A stretch of DNA of 64,000 bases, from contig NZ_KK211190.1 in NCBI RefSeq assembly GCF_000620865.1, positions 1 to 64,000 of the forward strand, in the 5' to 3' direction. The stretch comes from Exiguobacterium sibiricum 7-3. Its GTDB lineage: Bacteria; Bacillota; Bacilli; Exiguobacteriales; Exiguobacteriaceae. Position numbers and translations under genes: made by a program. Shown one piece after another: positions 1-11,711 of the stretch. The notes beneath the pieces were generated by a model. That model saw only the letters and a list, made by a program, of their open reading frames with translations, had not been told where the DNA came from and made no database searches. Within the stretch, counting starts at the first letter, position 1. The number at the start of each line of letters is the position of its first letter.

Positions 1-2
1 TT

Positions 3-31
3 AGAATACCAAGTCTGAAACAATAAGTCAA
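3..31 (-). promoter_or_regulatory. Probable rRNA-operon promoter, proximal (P2-like)
   Basis: Reading leftwards, a TTGACT -35 (26-31) is followed by a 17-base spacer and a TATTCT -10 (3-8). Together with the second promoter just upstream, and lying beyond gyrA and its HD-GYP neighbour, this matches the tandem promoters that precede the rRNA operon next to gyrA in Bacillales. The rRNA itself would lie beyond the left edge and is not seen. Confidence 0.6.
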
Positions 32-97
32 CAACTTTTTGAAAGAAGTTTTTTTCTTGTTTCCGGCAGTGCGCTCGTCCTCTTAAGGACAAGAAAT

Positions 98-126
98 AAT
101 ATACCATGGGATTTATTATTGTACAA
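98..126 (-). promoter_or_regulatory. Probable rRNA-operon promoter, distal (P1-like)
   Basis: On the minus strand TTGTAC (121-126), a 17-base spacer and TATATT (98-103) form a good vegetative promoter pointing out of the window. It is about 95 bases upstream of the proximal promoter, a spacing typical of tandem rrn promoters. Confidence 0.55.
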
Positions 127-139
127 GTGTTTTTTATAA

Positions 140-186
140 AAAAAAGAAAAACTCTTTTTTTCATCAAATTCATGACGAAAAAGAGA
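140..186 (-). terminator. Terminator after the HD-GYP-like gene
   Basis: On the minus strand a CTCTTTTTCGTC / GATGAAAAAAAGAG stem is followed by a long T-rich run. It ends the leftward gyrB-gyrA-HD-GYP transcription ahead of the rrn-like promoters. Confidence 0.6.
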
Positions 187-223
187 GCGTTTCTTCTATA
201 TATAATACACATGATACTGATCT

Positions 224-1270
224 TTAATCCATAAGCTGAATGATGTTCAGTTGCCGTTCCTCCATCAAGTCTTTCACAATACGCTGATTATGTTCTTCAT
301 ACATAATCACCGGACGATCAAATACATTGTTTTTTCGAAGGACCGTTGCAATCTTTCCATTACTCATCAAGACGCGATCACCTGATTCGATCGGTAATAA
401 CAGCTGTCCAAGAAGCATGACATACTTCGAATCGTATTGCATAGGTCGTGCTTTTAAATGACAGTACGCATCATAGACCTTATAAGCATCACGGTACGGA
501 CGCCAACTGGTCATGGCTGCAAAGACGTCCGCTACGATGAACAGTCTCGTATGATCCATGATCTTATCCCCTTTGACTTTCAAAGGATATCCGGAACCGT
601 CCAGCCGCTCGTGATGTTGAACGATCAATCGTTTGACTGTATCGGAGATGATGTTCTCTTTTTGTAAGGCCTGGAATGCCATCGCGGGATGACGGTGAAA
701 GATTTCTTGTTGCATGGCTTCATAACGTTTTGTGTGACGCCATTCCATGATTCGGGCTAATCCACAATCAGCAAAATAGGAAGCTACCCATAAATCATGA
801 ATCATCTTGCGCTCTTTCCCTGCTGCTTCCGCAAGCAATTGAGCAATCGCTCCCCGGTAAATCGCATGTCGCACGGTATAGGCTTCTGTTCCCCGCTCAA
901 GGAAGTACGGTAAGATATCTTCCCGCCGCATCGTATCCGGCATGGATTCCTTAACCCACCGCAACGCATCGTATACATTTGGAACTAATCCTTGCTCCCA
1001 TGAAGTAAACACCTGATTATATGTTTCAATCAACGAATCAAACAAACTGTCCTCGGTCATCTCTTCCAGTTCTTGATCCGTCATCGATGCTTCACTCATA
1101 CCTTCAGGTCGTTCCTCGATGTCCACTTCTTTAATCAAGAACCGTTTGATTCGTCTTAACTCGTCTGCTCCAATCTTTTTTCCTGCTTCAACGATTGGAA
1201 TATCCGTATGTAAAAACAGAGATTCGGTTATTCGGTCACCAAGAATAAGTCGCTCACTTGCCACGCGCAT
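224..1270 (-). CDS. HD-GYP-like protein with a degenerate HD motif
   Basis: A 348-residue protein of the HD-GYP family, whose intact members are cyclic-di-GMP phosphodiesterases. The GYP part is clear (HHERLDGSGYP), as is a following HPAMA-type His. The signature HD dyad that binds metal is altered: where family members read LHDIGK this protein reads FADCGL, so the His is replaced by Ala. The N-terminal third has no recognised domain. The start is set at ATG 1270 (MRVASERL), with a purine-rich GGGGAAGGAACGAG upstream; the longer reading from 1327 starts inside the gyrA terminator. It is downstream of gyrA with its own terminator, a neighbourhood I recall from other Bacillales between gyrA and rrn. 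Catalysis is doubtful; a sensory or scaffold role is possible but not shown. Confidence 0.8.
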   Translation of the reverse strand: MRVASERLILGDRITESLFLHTDIPIVEAGKKIGADELRRIKRFLIKEVDIEERPEGMSEASMTDQELEEMTEDSLFDSLIETYNQVFTSWEQGLVPNVYDALRWVKESMPDTMRREDILPYFLERGTEAYTVRHAIYRGAIAQLLAEAAGKERKMIHDLWVASYFADCGLARIMEWRHTKRYEAMQQEIFHRHPAMAFQALQKENIISDTVKRLIVQHHERLDGSGYPLKVKGDKIMDHTRLFIVADVFAAMTSWRPYRDAYKVYDAYCHLKARPMQYDSKYVMLLGQLLLPIESGDRVLMSNGKIATVLRKNNVFDRPVIMYEEHNQRIVKDLMEERQLNIIQLMD

Positions 1271-1305
1271 CGTTGTCTCGTTCCTTCCCCTAAGTGATTT
1301 TTTAG

Positions 1306-1346
1306 AAAAACAGCAGAGTAAAGACAAGATTGTCCCCGCTCTGCTG
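1306..1346 (-). terminator. gyrA terminator
   Basis: On the minus strand CAGCAGAG and CTCTGCTG form an 8-bp stem with a 20-base loop, followed by TTTTT. It sits between the gyrA stop and the start of the HD-GYP-like gene. Confidence 0.65.
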
Positions 1347-1364
1347 TACGTCGTTCTACTTCGT

Positions 1365-4025
1365 TTATTCTTCTGTCTGCTCAGAGTCGCCGTTCATCTC
1401 AGAAGTTGAAACCGTCTGTTCTTCCGAACTCGTTTCGCCTTCTTCTAACACAGCAATTTCTTCCTCGACAGCATCTTCTTTTTTCAGTTTCGCAACTGTC
1501 GCGACACGATCGCCTTCTTCGATTCGAATCACTTTGACCCCTTGTGCATTACGTCCCACACTCGAGATATTTTGTGAATCTGTTCGAATGACGATGCCGC
1601 TTTCCGTCATGATCATGATGTCATCATCAACATCAACAATCCGGAGTGCAACGATTTGTCCGACACGATCTGTCACTTTACTGGCAATCAATCCTTTACC
1701 ACCACGTGACTGGGTGCGGAACTCTGTCATTGGCGTCCGTTTCCCGAAACCTTTTTCCGTAATGACGAGTACATCCTGCTCATCACGGGCAAGTTCCATT
1801 CCGATGACGATCGCGTCTGCCGATAAGTTCATCGCTTTGACGCCTCGGGCACCACGTCCCATTGAGCGAACGTTCGTAATTGGGAAGCGGATGGCTTTTC
1901 CGGTATTCGAGACAGTAAAGACTTCATCTTCTGTAGAGGCAAGACGAACCGATGTCAATTCATCATCTTCAAACAGACGAATCGCAATCAATCCATTTTT
2001 ATTGATCCGGGCGTAAGCAGATAACGGTGAACGTTTGACACGACCTTTACGTGTCATGAAGATCAACGATTTCTGTTCATCCTGCATTACTTCTTCTGCA
2101 TCGAGCGCTTCTTCCGGTTCTTCAAGACTGTCCGGTGCCTCTTCCGAAGTGACTTCGACATCAATAATGTTCTCAGTCGCTTCCGCTGCCTCTTGTTCTT
2201 CAAGGTAACGTTTGAAGTTGACCGGAATCATCGTCTCGACCTTCTCATCACGTTCGATTTGAATCAAGTTGATGATTGGTACACCTTTCGATGTCCGGCT
2301 CATCTCCGGTACTTCATACCCGCGAATCCGGTAGACTTTTCCACGATTCGTAAAGAAGAGAATCGTATCATGTGTCGAACACGACAACAGACGTGTTACA
2401 TAATCCGTATCGTTCGTGCCGATTCCTTGGACACCGCGTCCACCGCGGCGCTGTGCACGATAAGAATCCGTCGTCAAGCGTTTGATGTAGCCGCTGCTCG
2501 TCAACGTAATGATGATATCTTTTTCCGGAATCAAATCTTCATCTTCGAATTCAATGTGGTCCATCCGAATTTCAGTCCGACGTTTATCGTTGAAGCGTTC
2601 TTTCACTTCTTCGAGTTCTGTCCGGATCAATTCAAGCAAGACTTCATCGCTTTCGAGGATTGTTTTGAGTTCCGTGATCAATTGCATGATTTCCTCGTAC
2701 TCGGCGTCAATCTTCTCACGCTCAAGACCCGTCAACCGTTGCAGACGCATGTCGAGAATCGCTTGTGATTGTTTCTCGGATAAAGCAAACCGTTCCATCA
2801 ACTGTTCACGGGCAGCATCCGCTGTCCGGTTCGCACGAATAATCTTGATGACTTCATCGAGGTGATCAAGGGCAATCCGTAAACCAGCTAAGAGATGTTC
2901 CCGTGCTTCTGCTTTCTCGAGATCAAACTGCGTCCGGCGACGGACGATTTCTTTTTGGTGCTCAAGATAGTGATACAACATTTCTTTCAGTGTCAATGTA
3001 CGTGGACGTCCACTGACGATCGCAAGCATGTTGACCCCAAATGTTGTTTGCATCGACGTTTGTTTATAGAGATTGTTAAGAATGACACTTGCGTTGGCAT
3101 CACGGCGAATCTCCATGACGACACGCATACCGCGGCGATCAGATTCATCACGTAAATCAGTGATACCTTCGATTTTTTTCTCACGGACGAGATCGGCAAT
3201 CTTTTCAACGAGACGGGCTTTGTTGACCTGGTAAGGCAACTCCGTGACGATGATCCGTTCACGATCTTTTTTCGTCTGCTCGATTTCGGCTTTCGCCCGG
3301 ACGATGATTGACCCACGTCCAGTTTCATAAGCACGACGAATACCACTACGTCCCAAGATTTCACCGGCTGTCGGGAAATCTGGTCCTGGAATGTGCTGCA
3401 TCAATTCGGAAATCGTGATATCCGGATTATGCGACAAGGCAAGGACACCATCGATGACTTCACCGAGTTGGTGAGGCGGAATGTTCGTCGCCATCCCGAC
3501 TGCAATCCCGCTCGAACCGTTGACGAGCAAGTTCGGGAAGCGGGATGGTAACACTTCCGGTTCCCGTTCTGATCCATCGTAGTTATCTTTGAAATTGACG
3601 GTATTTTTATTGATATCACGAATGATTTCCATCGCGATTTTTGACATACGGGCTTCCGTATATCGCATGGCAGCGGCTGAATCGCCGTCGACAGAACCAA
3701 AGTTTCCGTGACCATCGACGAGTTCATACCGGTAACTGAAGTCCTGCGCCATCCGAACCATCGTGTCGTAAACAGCAGAATCACCGTGCGGGTGATACTT
3801 ACCGATAACTTCACCGACGATACGGGCAGACTTCTTATGCGGTTTATCCGCGCGGATACCGAGGTCATTCATCGCATACAAAATACGACGATGACCTGGT
3901 TTTAAACCATCACGGACATCCGGTAAAGCACGTGCGACGATGACACTCATCGCATAATCCATGAAGGATGTACGCATTTCTTGACTGATGTTGATATCTT
4001 TAATGATCCCTTGTTGATCGGACAT
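1365..4025 (-). CDS. gyrA: DNA gyrase subunit A
   Basis: The 886-residue breakage-reunion subunit of gyrase (A2B2), which introduces negative supercoils. Visible features are the winged-helix region with [11 protein letters not shown] (quinolone-determining Ser and Asp both wild type), the catalytic Tyr in [10 protein letters not shown], and the GyrA box QRRGGRG that starts the DNA-wrapping C-terminal propeller. ATG 4025 (MSDQQG) is the start because GAGGGTGG lies about nine bases upstream; the GTG at 4037 would overlap that ribosome site. Two acidic additions make it longer than B. subtilis GyrA (about 820 residues): a roughly 40-residue Glu/Asp-rich insert in the propeller just before the blade beginning [13 protein letters not shown], and a Glu-rich tail. 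It follows gyrB by a short gap and is probably co-transcribed with it. Confidence 0.97.
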   Translation of the reverse strand: MSDQQGIIKDINISQEMRTSFMDYAMSVIVARALPDVRDGLKPGHRRILYAMNDLGIRADKPHKKSARIVGEVIGKYHPHGDSAVYDTMVRMAQDFSYRYELVDGHGNFGSVDGDSAAAMRYTEARMSKIAMEIIRDINKNTVNFKDNYDGSEREPEVLPSRFPNLLVNGSSGIAVGMATNIPPHQLGEVIDGVLALSHNPDITISELMQHIPGPDFPTAGEILGRSGIRRAYETGRGSIIVRAKAEIEQTKKDRERIIVTELPYQVNKARLVEKIADLVREKKIEGITDLRDESDRRGMRVVMEIRRDANASVILNNLYKQTSMQTTFGVNMLAIVSGRPRTLTLKEMLYHYLEHQKEIVRRRTQFDLEKAEAREHLLAGLRIALDHLDEVIKIIRANRTADAAREQLMERFALSEKQSQAILDMRLQRLTGLEREKIDAEYEEIMQLITELKTILESDEVLLELIRTELEEVKERFNDKRRTEIRMDHIEFEDEDLIPEKDIIITLTSSGYIKRLTTDSYRAQRRGGRGVQGIGTNDTDYVTRLLSCSTHDTILFFTNRGKVYRIRGYEVPEMSRTSKGVPIINLIQIERDEKVETMIPVNFKRYLEEQEAAEATENIIDVEVTSEEAPDSLEEPEEALDAEEVMQDEQKSLIFMTRKGRVKRSPLSAYARINKNGLIAIRLFEDDELTSVRLASTEDEVFTVSNTGKAIRFPITNVRSMGRGARGVKAMNLSADAIVIGMELARDEQDVLVITEKGFGKRTPMTEFRTQSRGGKGLIASKVTDRVGQIVALRIVDVDDDIMIMTESGIVIRTDSQNISSVGRNAQGVKVIRIEEGDRVATVAKLKKEDAVEEEIAVLEEGETSSEEQTVSTSEMNGDSEQTEE

Positions 4026-4052
4026 TCGTATGGCCACCCTCTCTATTCAACG

Positions 4053-7131
<3,079 letters not shown>

Positions 7132-7132
7132 G

Positions 7133-7354
7133 TTAGTTTCCCTCGTTCTTAATGATGAACTGACCGTAATCTTCTACGTCAATCACATCTCCATCCCGTA
7201 ATTTACGACCACGTCGCTGATCGACTTCACCGTTGACAAGAATGGGTACCTCGGCGAGGAACGGTTTAGCTTGTCCACCGCTCGAGATGATATCAGAAAG
7301 TTTCAGGAACTGACCTAATGTGACATATTCTGTTGAAATCTTGATTTGATTCAT
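7133..7354 (-). CDS. yaaA: S4-domain RNA-binding protein YaaA
   Basis: A 73-residue single-domain S4 protein (YaaA/RlbA type) found between dnaN and recF in most Firmicutes. The S4 fold is visible as [19 protein letters not shown], then [21 protein letters not shown]-like sequence. Its role is thought to be RNA or ribosome binding. A good GTAGGAGGAG ribosome site precedes the ATG. The dnaN terminator and a new AT-rich promoter-like stretch (TATAAT on the minus strand near 7378) suggest it starts the yaaA-recF-gyrB-gyrA transcription unit. Confidence 0.92.
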   Translation of the reverse strand: MNQIKISTEYVTLGQFLKLSDIISSGGQAKPFLAEVPILVNGEVDQRRGRKLRDGDVIDVEDYGQFIIKNEGN

Positions 7355-7453
7355 GGTTTGACTCCTCCTACCTACATATTATAAATGACGTACTCTTTAT
7401 TGTACTAAAAAACTTGCGATTTGGCAAAATGAACGAACGTATATACGGATTTC

Positions 7454-7490
7454 AAAAAAAGCCCAAGGAACGTAAAGGGTTCCTTGGGTA
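7454..7490 (-). terminator. dnaN terminator
   Basis: CCCAAGGAA (7462-7470) pairs with TTCCTTGGG (7480-7488); on the minus strand the stem is followed by TTTTTTT. It separates dnaA-dnaN from yaaA-recF-gyrBA. Confidence 0.8.
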
Positions 7491-7494
7491 TGAA

Positions 7495-8628
7495 TCATGC
7501 TGTCCGGACTGGCAGGATCAGCTGCAGGACGTTGTCTTGGTCAACCGGGTGCAGGATGAATGGTCGGATCGAACCGGTGAACTGGATCTCGATATCCGTC
7601 GCATCGAGTGCCTTTAACGCATCCATCATGTATTTCGAGTTGAACGAGATTTTCAGCTCTTCTCCTTCAAGCGATAAGATACTGACTTGCTCCGACACTT
7701 TACCGACTTCCGGTGAGTGGGAAGAAATTTCAACTGCCGTCGTTCCTTCAGCTGCGAACTTGATGACGTTGTTACGGTCTTCCCGTGCAAGAAGTGATGC
7801 ACGGTCAATCGCTTGAAGTAATTCCTTTGCATTCATGCGGACCGCAGTCCGGTACTCTTCCGGAATCAAACGTGATGTATCCGGATAGTTTCCGTCAAGC
7901 AGACGCGAGAAGAATAAGACATGTTTCATCTTAAACAGTATCTGTTGATTCGTAATCGTAATGTCGACGTGACCATCACTAAGTAATTTGGATAATTCGT
8001 TTAAGCTTTTTCCCGGTACGATGACGTTTTGGAACGAAATCTCATTGTCCGTCTCAAACTGAGCACGTCGTAAGGCAAGCCGGTGACTGTCCGTCGAGAC
8101 GCATGTCAAGATGTCCTTATCCGCCGAGAAGTTAACACCCGTCAACACAGGACGCGTTTCCTGTACTGCGACGGCAAAGCTCGTTTGACGGATCATTGAC
8201 CGTAACAGATCAGCTGGTAAACGGAACTGTTGTCCTCCGTCGACTTGCGGCAAGCGTGGGAATTCATCCGGATCGAGTCCGTTCAAATGAAACTCTGCCG
8301 TACCCGATTGAATCCGTGTCATGAAGTTTGGTGAAACTTCCAAGATCACTTCGTCTGTCGGTAACTTCTTGACGATATCCCCAAAGAAGCGGGCATTCAA
8401 GACGACACTGCCTGCACGATGAACCGTGACATATGAAGTGCCGTTCTCTTCTGCATAGATGGTCCGTTCGATTGAGATTTCCGTATCGCTTCCTGTCAGC
8501 GTCATACCATCTCCATGGGCTTCGAGTTTGATTCCCGTTAAGATCGGAATCGTTGTCCGGGATGAAACAGCTTTTGCTACATCTTGAATTGCTTGGATTA
8601 AAGTATCCCGTTGAATTGTAATATGCAT
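7495..8628 (-). CDS. dnaN: DNA polymerase III beta subunit (sliding clamp)
   Basis: The 377-residue ring-forming processivity clamp of the replicative polymerase. Three repeated clamp folds are spread over the length; typical segments are the N-terminal MHITIQRDTLIQAI, the NARFFGDIVKKLP region and the C-terminal HPVDQDNVLQLILPVRT. The length is essentially that of B. subtilis DnaN. The start at 8628 is supported by GAGAGGAGC upstream. It follows dnaA, separated by the DnaA-box/unwinding part of oriC, and ends at a strong terminator. Confidence 0.97.
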   Translation of the reverse strand: MHITIQRDTLIQAIQDVAKAVSSRTTIPILTGIKLEAHGDGMTLTGSDTEISIERTIYAEENGTSYVTVHRAGSVVLNARFFGDIVKKLPTDEVILEVSPNFMTRIQSGTAEFHLNGLDPDEFPRLPQVDGGQQFRLPADLLRSMIRQTSFAVAVQETRPVLTGVNFSADKDILTCVSTDSHRLALRRAQFETDNEISFQNVIVPGKSLNELSKLLSDGHVDITITNQQILFKMKHVLFFSRLLDGNYPDTSRLIPEEYRTAVRMNAKELLQAIDRASLLAREDRNNVIKFAAEGTTAVEISSHSPEVGKVSEQVSILSLEGEELKISFNSKYMMDALKALDATDIEIQFTGSIRPFILHPVDQDNVLQLILPVRTA

Positions 8629-8659
8629 ATTGTCGTTAAGCTCCTCTCAAAATGGGCGT

Positions 8660-8705
8660 TACATCATCATAACATAATAATATATTTTTTTAATAATAGT
8701 ATTAG
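8660..8705. other. Origin unwinding element with DnaA-trio-like triplets
   Basis: Directly beyond the last DnaA box (8710-8718) and a GGGG spacer, the plus strand reads TAATAATAGTATTAG (8691-8705). On the opposite strand this is CTA-ATA-CTA-TTA-TTA. This matches the spaced triplets (DnaA-trios) that guide DnaA filament growth from a box into the duplex-unwinding element in B. subtilis. The following stretch (8660-8690) is almost pure A/T. Assignment rests on pattern and position. Confidence 0.7.
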
Positions 8706-8707
8706 GG

Positions 8708-8814
8708 GCTGTGGATAGTGTGGATAAGTCGGTGGATAACTTGGTATAGAGCCAAAACGCATGTGGATAACTTGTGGATAACTAGCCTCTTTTATCCACA
8801 GCTTATCCACAGGT
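8708..8814. other. oriC: oriC, dnaA-dnaN DnaA-box cluster
   Basis: Five exact TTATCCACA/TGTGGATAA boxes occur at 8719-8727, 8762-8770, 8773-8781, 8792-8800 and 8803-8811. Single-mismatch boxes lie at 8710-8718 and 8731-8739. With the adjacent trio/AT-rich segment this is the unwinding half of a bipartite Bacillus-type origin. Confidence 0.93.
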
Positions 8815-10209
8815 TTACGAATGCTTCAATTCATGCTTGATTTGTTCAATGACTTTTCCTGTTTCTCCATCCGATTTGACGAGTGTACTGATTTTTTCAT
8901 GTGCGTGAATGACGGTCGTGTGATCACGTCCCCCAAATTCCTCACCAATCTTCGGTAATGAGCTTTCTGTCATCTCCCGCGACAGGTACATGGCAATCTG
9001 ACGGGGAAAAGCAATCGACTTCGTCCGTTTTTTAGCTTTTAAATCATCAAACGGAAGATTAAAGTGCTTACTGACTGATTCCTGAATATCACGAATCGTG
9101 ACTTTTCGTGGTTCACTCGCAGGCATGATGTTATGCAACGCTTCAGCGGCAACATTCGGATCAATCGTCCGTCCGACCAGGTTGGCGTAAGCAATGACGC
9201 GGGTTAAGGCCCCTTCGAGTTCACGAATGTTCGTATCGATCTGGCTCGCGATGTAGAGCATGACTTCATTGGAAACATCCAGTTGTTCCGCATTCGCTTT
9301 TTTACGAAGGATGGCAATTCGTGTTTCAAGATCCGGTGGTGTGATGTCTGTAATCAAGCCCCACTCGAAACGGGAACGCAATCGGTCTTCAAGTGTCGGA
9401 ATTTCTTTAGGTGGACGGTCACTTGAGATGATGATTTGTTTCTGATCGTTATGCAAGGCATTAAATGTGTGGAAAAATTCTTCCTGCGTTTGTTCTTTTC
9501 CGGCGAGGAACTGAATATCATCTATTAATAGAACATCGATGTTCCGGTATTTATTGCGGAACTGAACCGTTTTGTTATCCCGAATGGAGTTAATGAAGTC
9601 GTTCGTGAACTGTTCAGAGGAAACGTACGCGATTTTTGTCCCCAGTTTTTGATCCTGGACATATTGACCAATCGCATGCATTAAGTGCGTTTTCCCCAGC
9701 CCGACGCCACCGTAGATGAAAAGCGGATTGTAGGCTTTGGCTGGAGCTTCCGCTACAGCCAAAGAAGCAGCGTGTGCAAAACGATTCCCCGATCCGATGA
9801 CAAACGTATCGAACGTATATTTTTCATTCAACTGTCCGAGTTCACTCATGACCAGTTCATCAGAGGACTTACGGGTCTTTTGTGTTTTAGTCTTCGGTGG
9901 TGCGACTTCAATCACTTCTTCTTCCTCATTTTGACGATCGAGCATATGTTTTGCTTGACCTTCCTCGATAAACTGAATATCAAGCCGGCTTCCAGTAACT
10001 TCTTCGACGGTATCTTCTAATAGAGATAAGTACTGACGTTCCAACCACGTAACGGTAAATGCCGCTGGTGCCGAGACGATTAAAGTCGTGCCGTTGAGTG
10101 TCACACCCTCGGTAGACTTTAACCACATGTCGTAACTCGCTTTTGGGGTACGTTGTTCTTCCTCGATTACAGATAATACATTGTGCCAAAGTTCGGCAGC
10201 GTTTTTCAT
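8815..10209 (-). CDS. dnaA: Chromosomal replication initiator protein DnaA
   Basis: The initiator AAA+ ATPase, 464 residues from the chosen start. Domain I is at the N terminus ([13 protein letters not shown]), then a charged linker ([14 protein letters not shown]). The ATPase domain has Walker [14 protein letters not shown] and Walker [22 protein letters not shown]. Domain IV has the DnaA-box-binding signature [18 protein letters not shown] 10209 (MKNAAELW) is preferred because AAGGGGGG lies just upstream; the reading from 10263 only adds unrelated residues. It is flanked on both sides by DnaA-box clusters, implying autoregulation by DnaA. Read with dnaN as one operon. Confidence 0.97.
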   Translation of the reverse strand: MKNAAELWHNVLSVIEEEQRTPKASYDMWLKSTEGVTLNGTTLIVSAPAAFTVTWLERQYLSLLEDTVEEVTGSRLDIQFIEEGQAKHMLDRQNEEEEVIEVAPPKTKTQKTRKSSDELVMSELGQLNEKYTFDTFVIGSGNRFAHAASLAVAEAPAKAYNPLFIYGGVGLGKTHLMHAIGQYVQDQKLGTKIAYVSSEQFTNDFINSIRDNKTVQFRNKYRNIDVLLIDDIQFLAGKEQTQEEFFHTFNALHNDQKQIIISSDRPPKEIPTLEDRLRSRFEWGLITDITPPDLETRIAILRKKANAEQLDVSNEVMLYIASQIDTNIRELEGALTRVIAYANLVGRTIDPNVAAEALHNIMPASEPRKVTIRDIQESVSKHFNLPFDDLKAKKRTKSIAFPRQIAMYLSREMTESSLPKIGEEFGGRDHTTVIHAHEKISTLVKSDGETGKVIEQIKHELKHS

Positions 10210-10263
10210 AAATACCCCCCTTTTTCTATCATGATATAAAAAACTATACACAGCTTTATGCAC

Positions 10264-10715
10264 AGGACAAGGTTAATGAAGAAACACGACTTATCCCCAG
10301 AACATAAAAACTGTGGATAACGTTATCCACAGGGGCTGATTTCTGTGTATAAAGTTATCCACAGGTTGTGTATAACTTGAAGAATCAAATTGTCTTACGT
10401 TCTTGTTATGCACAATTAGTGTACCAAATGAAATGAGGTCTGGCAATGCTTAGAACGATTTATCCACAAGTAAATCCACATATACACAGGCAGTTACCCA
10501 CAGGCTGTGGACAGTGTGGATAAACTGTGGATAAGATGTGTATAACTTTTCGAAAGAGGAAGCGTTCAGAAAAAGTTATGCACAAAACAAAAAAAGTGAA
10601 AGCAAAAAATCCAAAAAACAAACCTTGACGCTGATTTTAAAAAATACTATTGTAGACAAAGTGATGAGTTATCCACGGAAAGTGTGGATAGTGTGGATAA
10701 GTCTGTGGATAGTTT
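10264..10715. other. oriC: oriC, dnaA-rpmH DnaA-box cluster
   Basis: Exact or near-exact DnaA boxes lie at 10312-10320, 10323-10331, 10355-10363, 10460-10468, 10515-10523, 10526-10534, 10669-10677 (last base changed), 10683-10691, 10692-10700 and 10704-10712. Some are paired head to head (10312/10323). This is the upstream half of the origin and also covers the dnaA promoter zone. No protein-coding gene is visible here. Confidence 0.92.
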
Positions 10716-10858
10716 GAAAAAGGTATGGATTGATTCGTTTTCCATTCCGTCCGATCGACAAATCGTATCGTATGATATGAAACCGACTGGGGAATCCTAT
10801 TTTCACGAATCCCGTCATTTTTGCTGAAAATGCTTGTAATAATTCTTACGAACTTTCA

Positions 10859-10887
10859 TTGACAAGGTCACTTTTGCTTTATATAAT
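10859..10887 (+). promoter_or_regulatory. rpmH promoter
   Basis: TTGACA (10859-10864), a 17-base spacer and TATAAT (10882-10887) make a perfect vegetative promoter 68 bases upstream of the rpmH start. It is the first rightward promoter from oriC. Confidence 0.9.
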
Positions 10888-10955
10888 ATACAAGACTGCC
10901 TTAAAGTAGAAAACGATGATTTTTATAGAGTAATTTTTAAAGGAGGTGCAGACTA

Positions 10956-11090
10956 ATGAAACCAACTTTCAACCCAAACAACCGTAAGCGCAAAAAAGTT
11001 CACGGATTCCGTGCGCGCATGGCAACGAAGAGTGGCCGCCGGATCTTGGCTGCTCGCCGTCTTAAAGGCCGCAAAGCCTTGACTGTATAA
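10956..11090 (+). CDS. rpmH: 50S ribosomal protein L34
   Basis: A 44-residue, Arg/Lys-rich ribosomal protein of the large subunit. It begins [14 protein letters not shown] and contains the family GFRARM...[16 protein letters not shown] pattern. AAAGGAGGTG lies seven bases before the ATG. It has a consensus promoter upstream and a hairpin terminator immediately downstream, so much of its transcript probably ends before rnpA. Confidence 0.97.
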   Translation: MKPTFNPNNRKRKKVHGFRARMATKSGRRILAARRLKGRKALTV

Positions 11091-11104
11091 TCGAGCGATG
11101 ATGA

Positions 11105-11141
11105 GATCACTTCTGGCGCTGCCTGAAGTGATCTTTTTTTT
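11105..11141 (+). terminator. rpmH terminator
   Basis: GATCACTTC pairs with GAAGTGATC around an 11-base loop, followed by TTTTTTT. Confidence 0.85.
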
Positions 11142-11258
11142 GTAGTTTTAAGGGATGTTCGTGCTTTTGTCACAAGACCCCTCTCGCAGAGCGGGTTTGT
11201 TCTATGATATGATGAAAGACGACGAATTTTCGTGATGACAGGATGGAGTGTGATCAAG

Positions 11259-11609
11259 GTGAAGAAGGAATACCGCGTCAAGAAAGACAAGGAGTTCCAA
11301 GCGGTGTTTACTCGGGGAGCCTCTGTCGCAAATCGGCAATTTGTCGTATATGCACTAAAGAAAGAGCAGCAAACTCACTTTCGGATTGGTTTATCGGTGA
11401 GTAAGAAAATCGGGAATGCCGTTGTCCGTAATCAGGTTAAACGGTATGTACGTGAAGCATGCCAGCTTCATGAAGCCTCGCTTGCCCCGAATTATGATTT
11501 TGTGATCATCGCACGCAATCCGGCTGCGAAGATGACTGCTCAAGAAGTTGCTGACAGTTTACGCCATGTCTTTAAACGATCCGGTGTCTGGAAGCGACAG
11601 GTAAAATAA
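11259..11609 (+). CDS. rnpA: Ribonuclease P protein component
   Basis: The 116-residue protein cofactor of RNase P, which removes 5' leaders from tRNA precursors. The RNA-binding motif RNQVKRYVRE is present near residue 60, and the N terminus KKEYRVKKDKEFQAVF is typical. I place the start at GTG 11259: it gives the usual length, has GGATGGAG about nine bases upstream, and the GTG/ATG codons further up (11232, 11235) would add residues unlike the family. yidD, which often follows rnpA, is absent. Confidence 0.94.
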   Translation: MKKEYRVKKDKEFQAVFTRGASVANRQFVVYALKKEQQTHFRIGLSVSKKIGNAVVRNQVKRYVREACQLHEASLAPNYDFVIIARNPAAKMTAQEVADSLRHVFKRSGVWKRQVK

Positions 11610-11711
11610 ACGTGTAGTATATCCTGTTGATTTGTAGCGGCCACTCGCCTGCTTCTATATATAGATAGAACTTCGAGGACCGACCACGTGTAAACATTAC
11701 TAGGAGGAATT

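Noticed and set aside
2193-2768. Plus-strand ORF of 191 codons antisense to gyrA.
   Set aside because: No family-like sequence, no ribosome site, and lies wholly within gyrA; shadow frame.
8640-10720. Repeated TTATCCACA motifs considered as a CRISPR or iteron plasmid origin.
   Set aside because: They are DnaA boxes around dnaA at irregular spacing, the normal chromosomal origin layout.
11610-11711. Possible MifM-like translational sensor upstream of yidC.
   Set aside because: No ORF with ribosome site and transmembrane segment fits in the 102-base gap.
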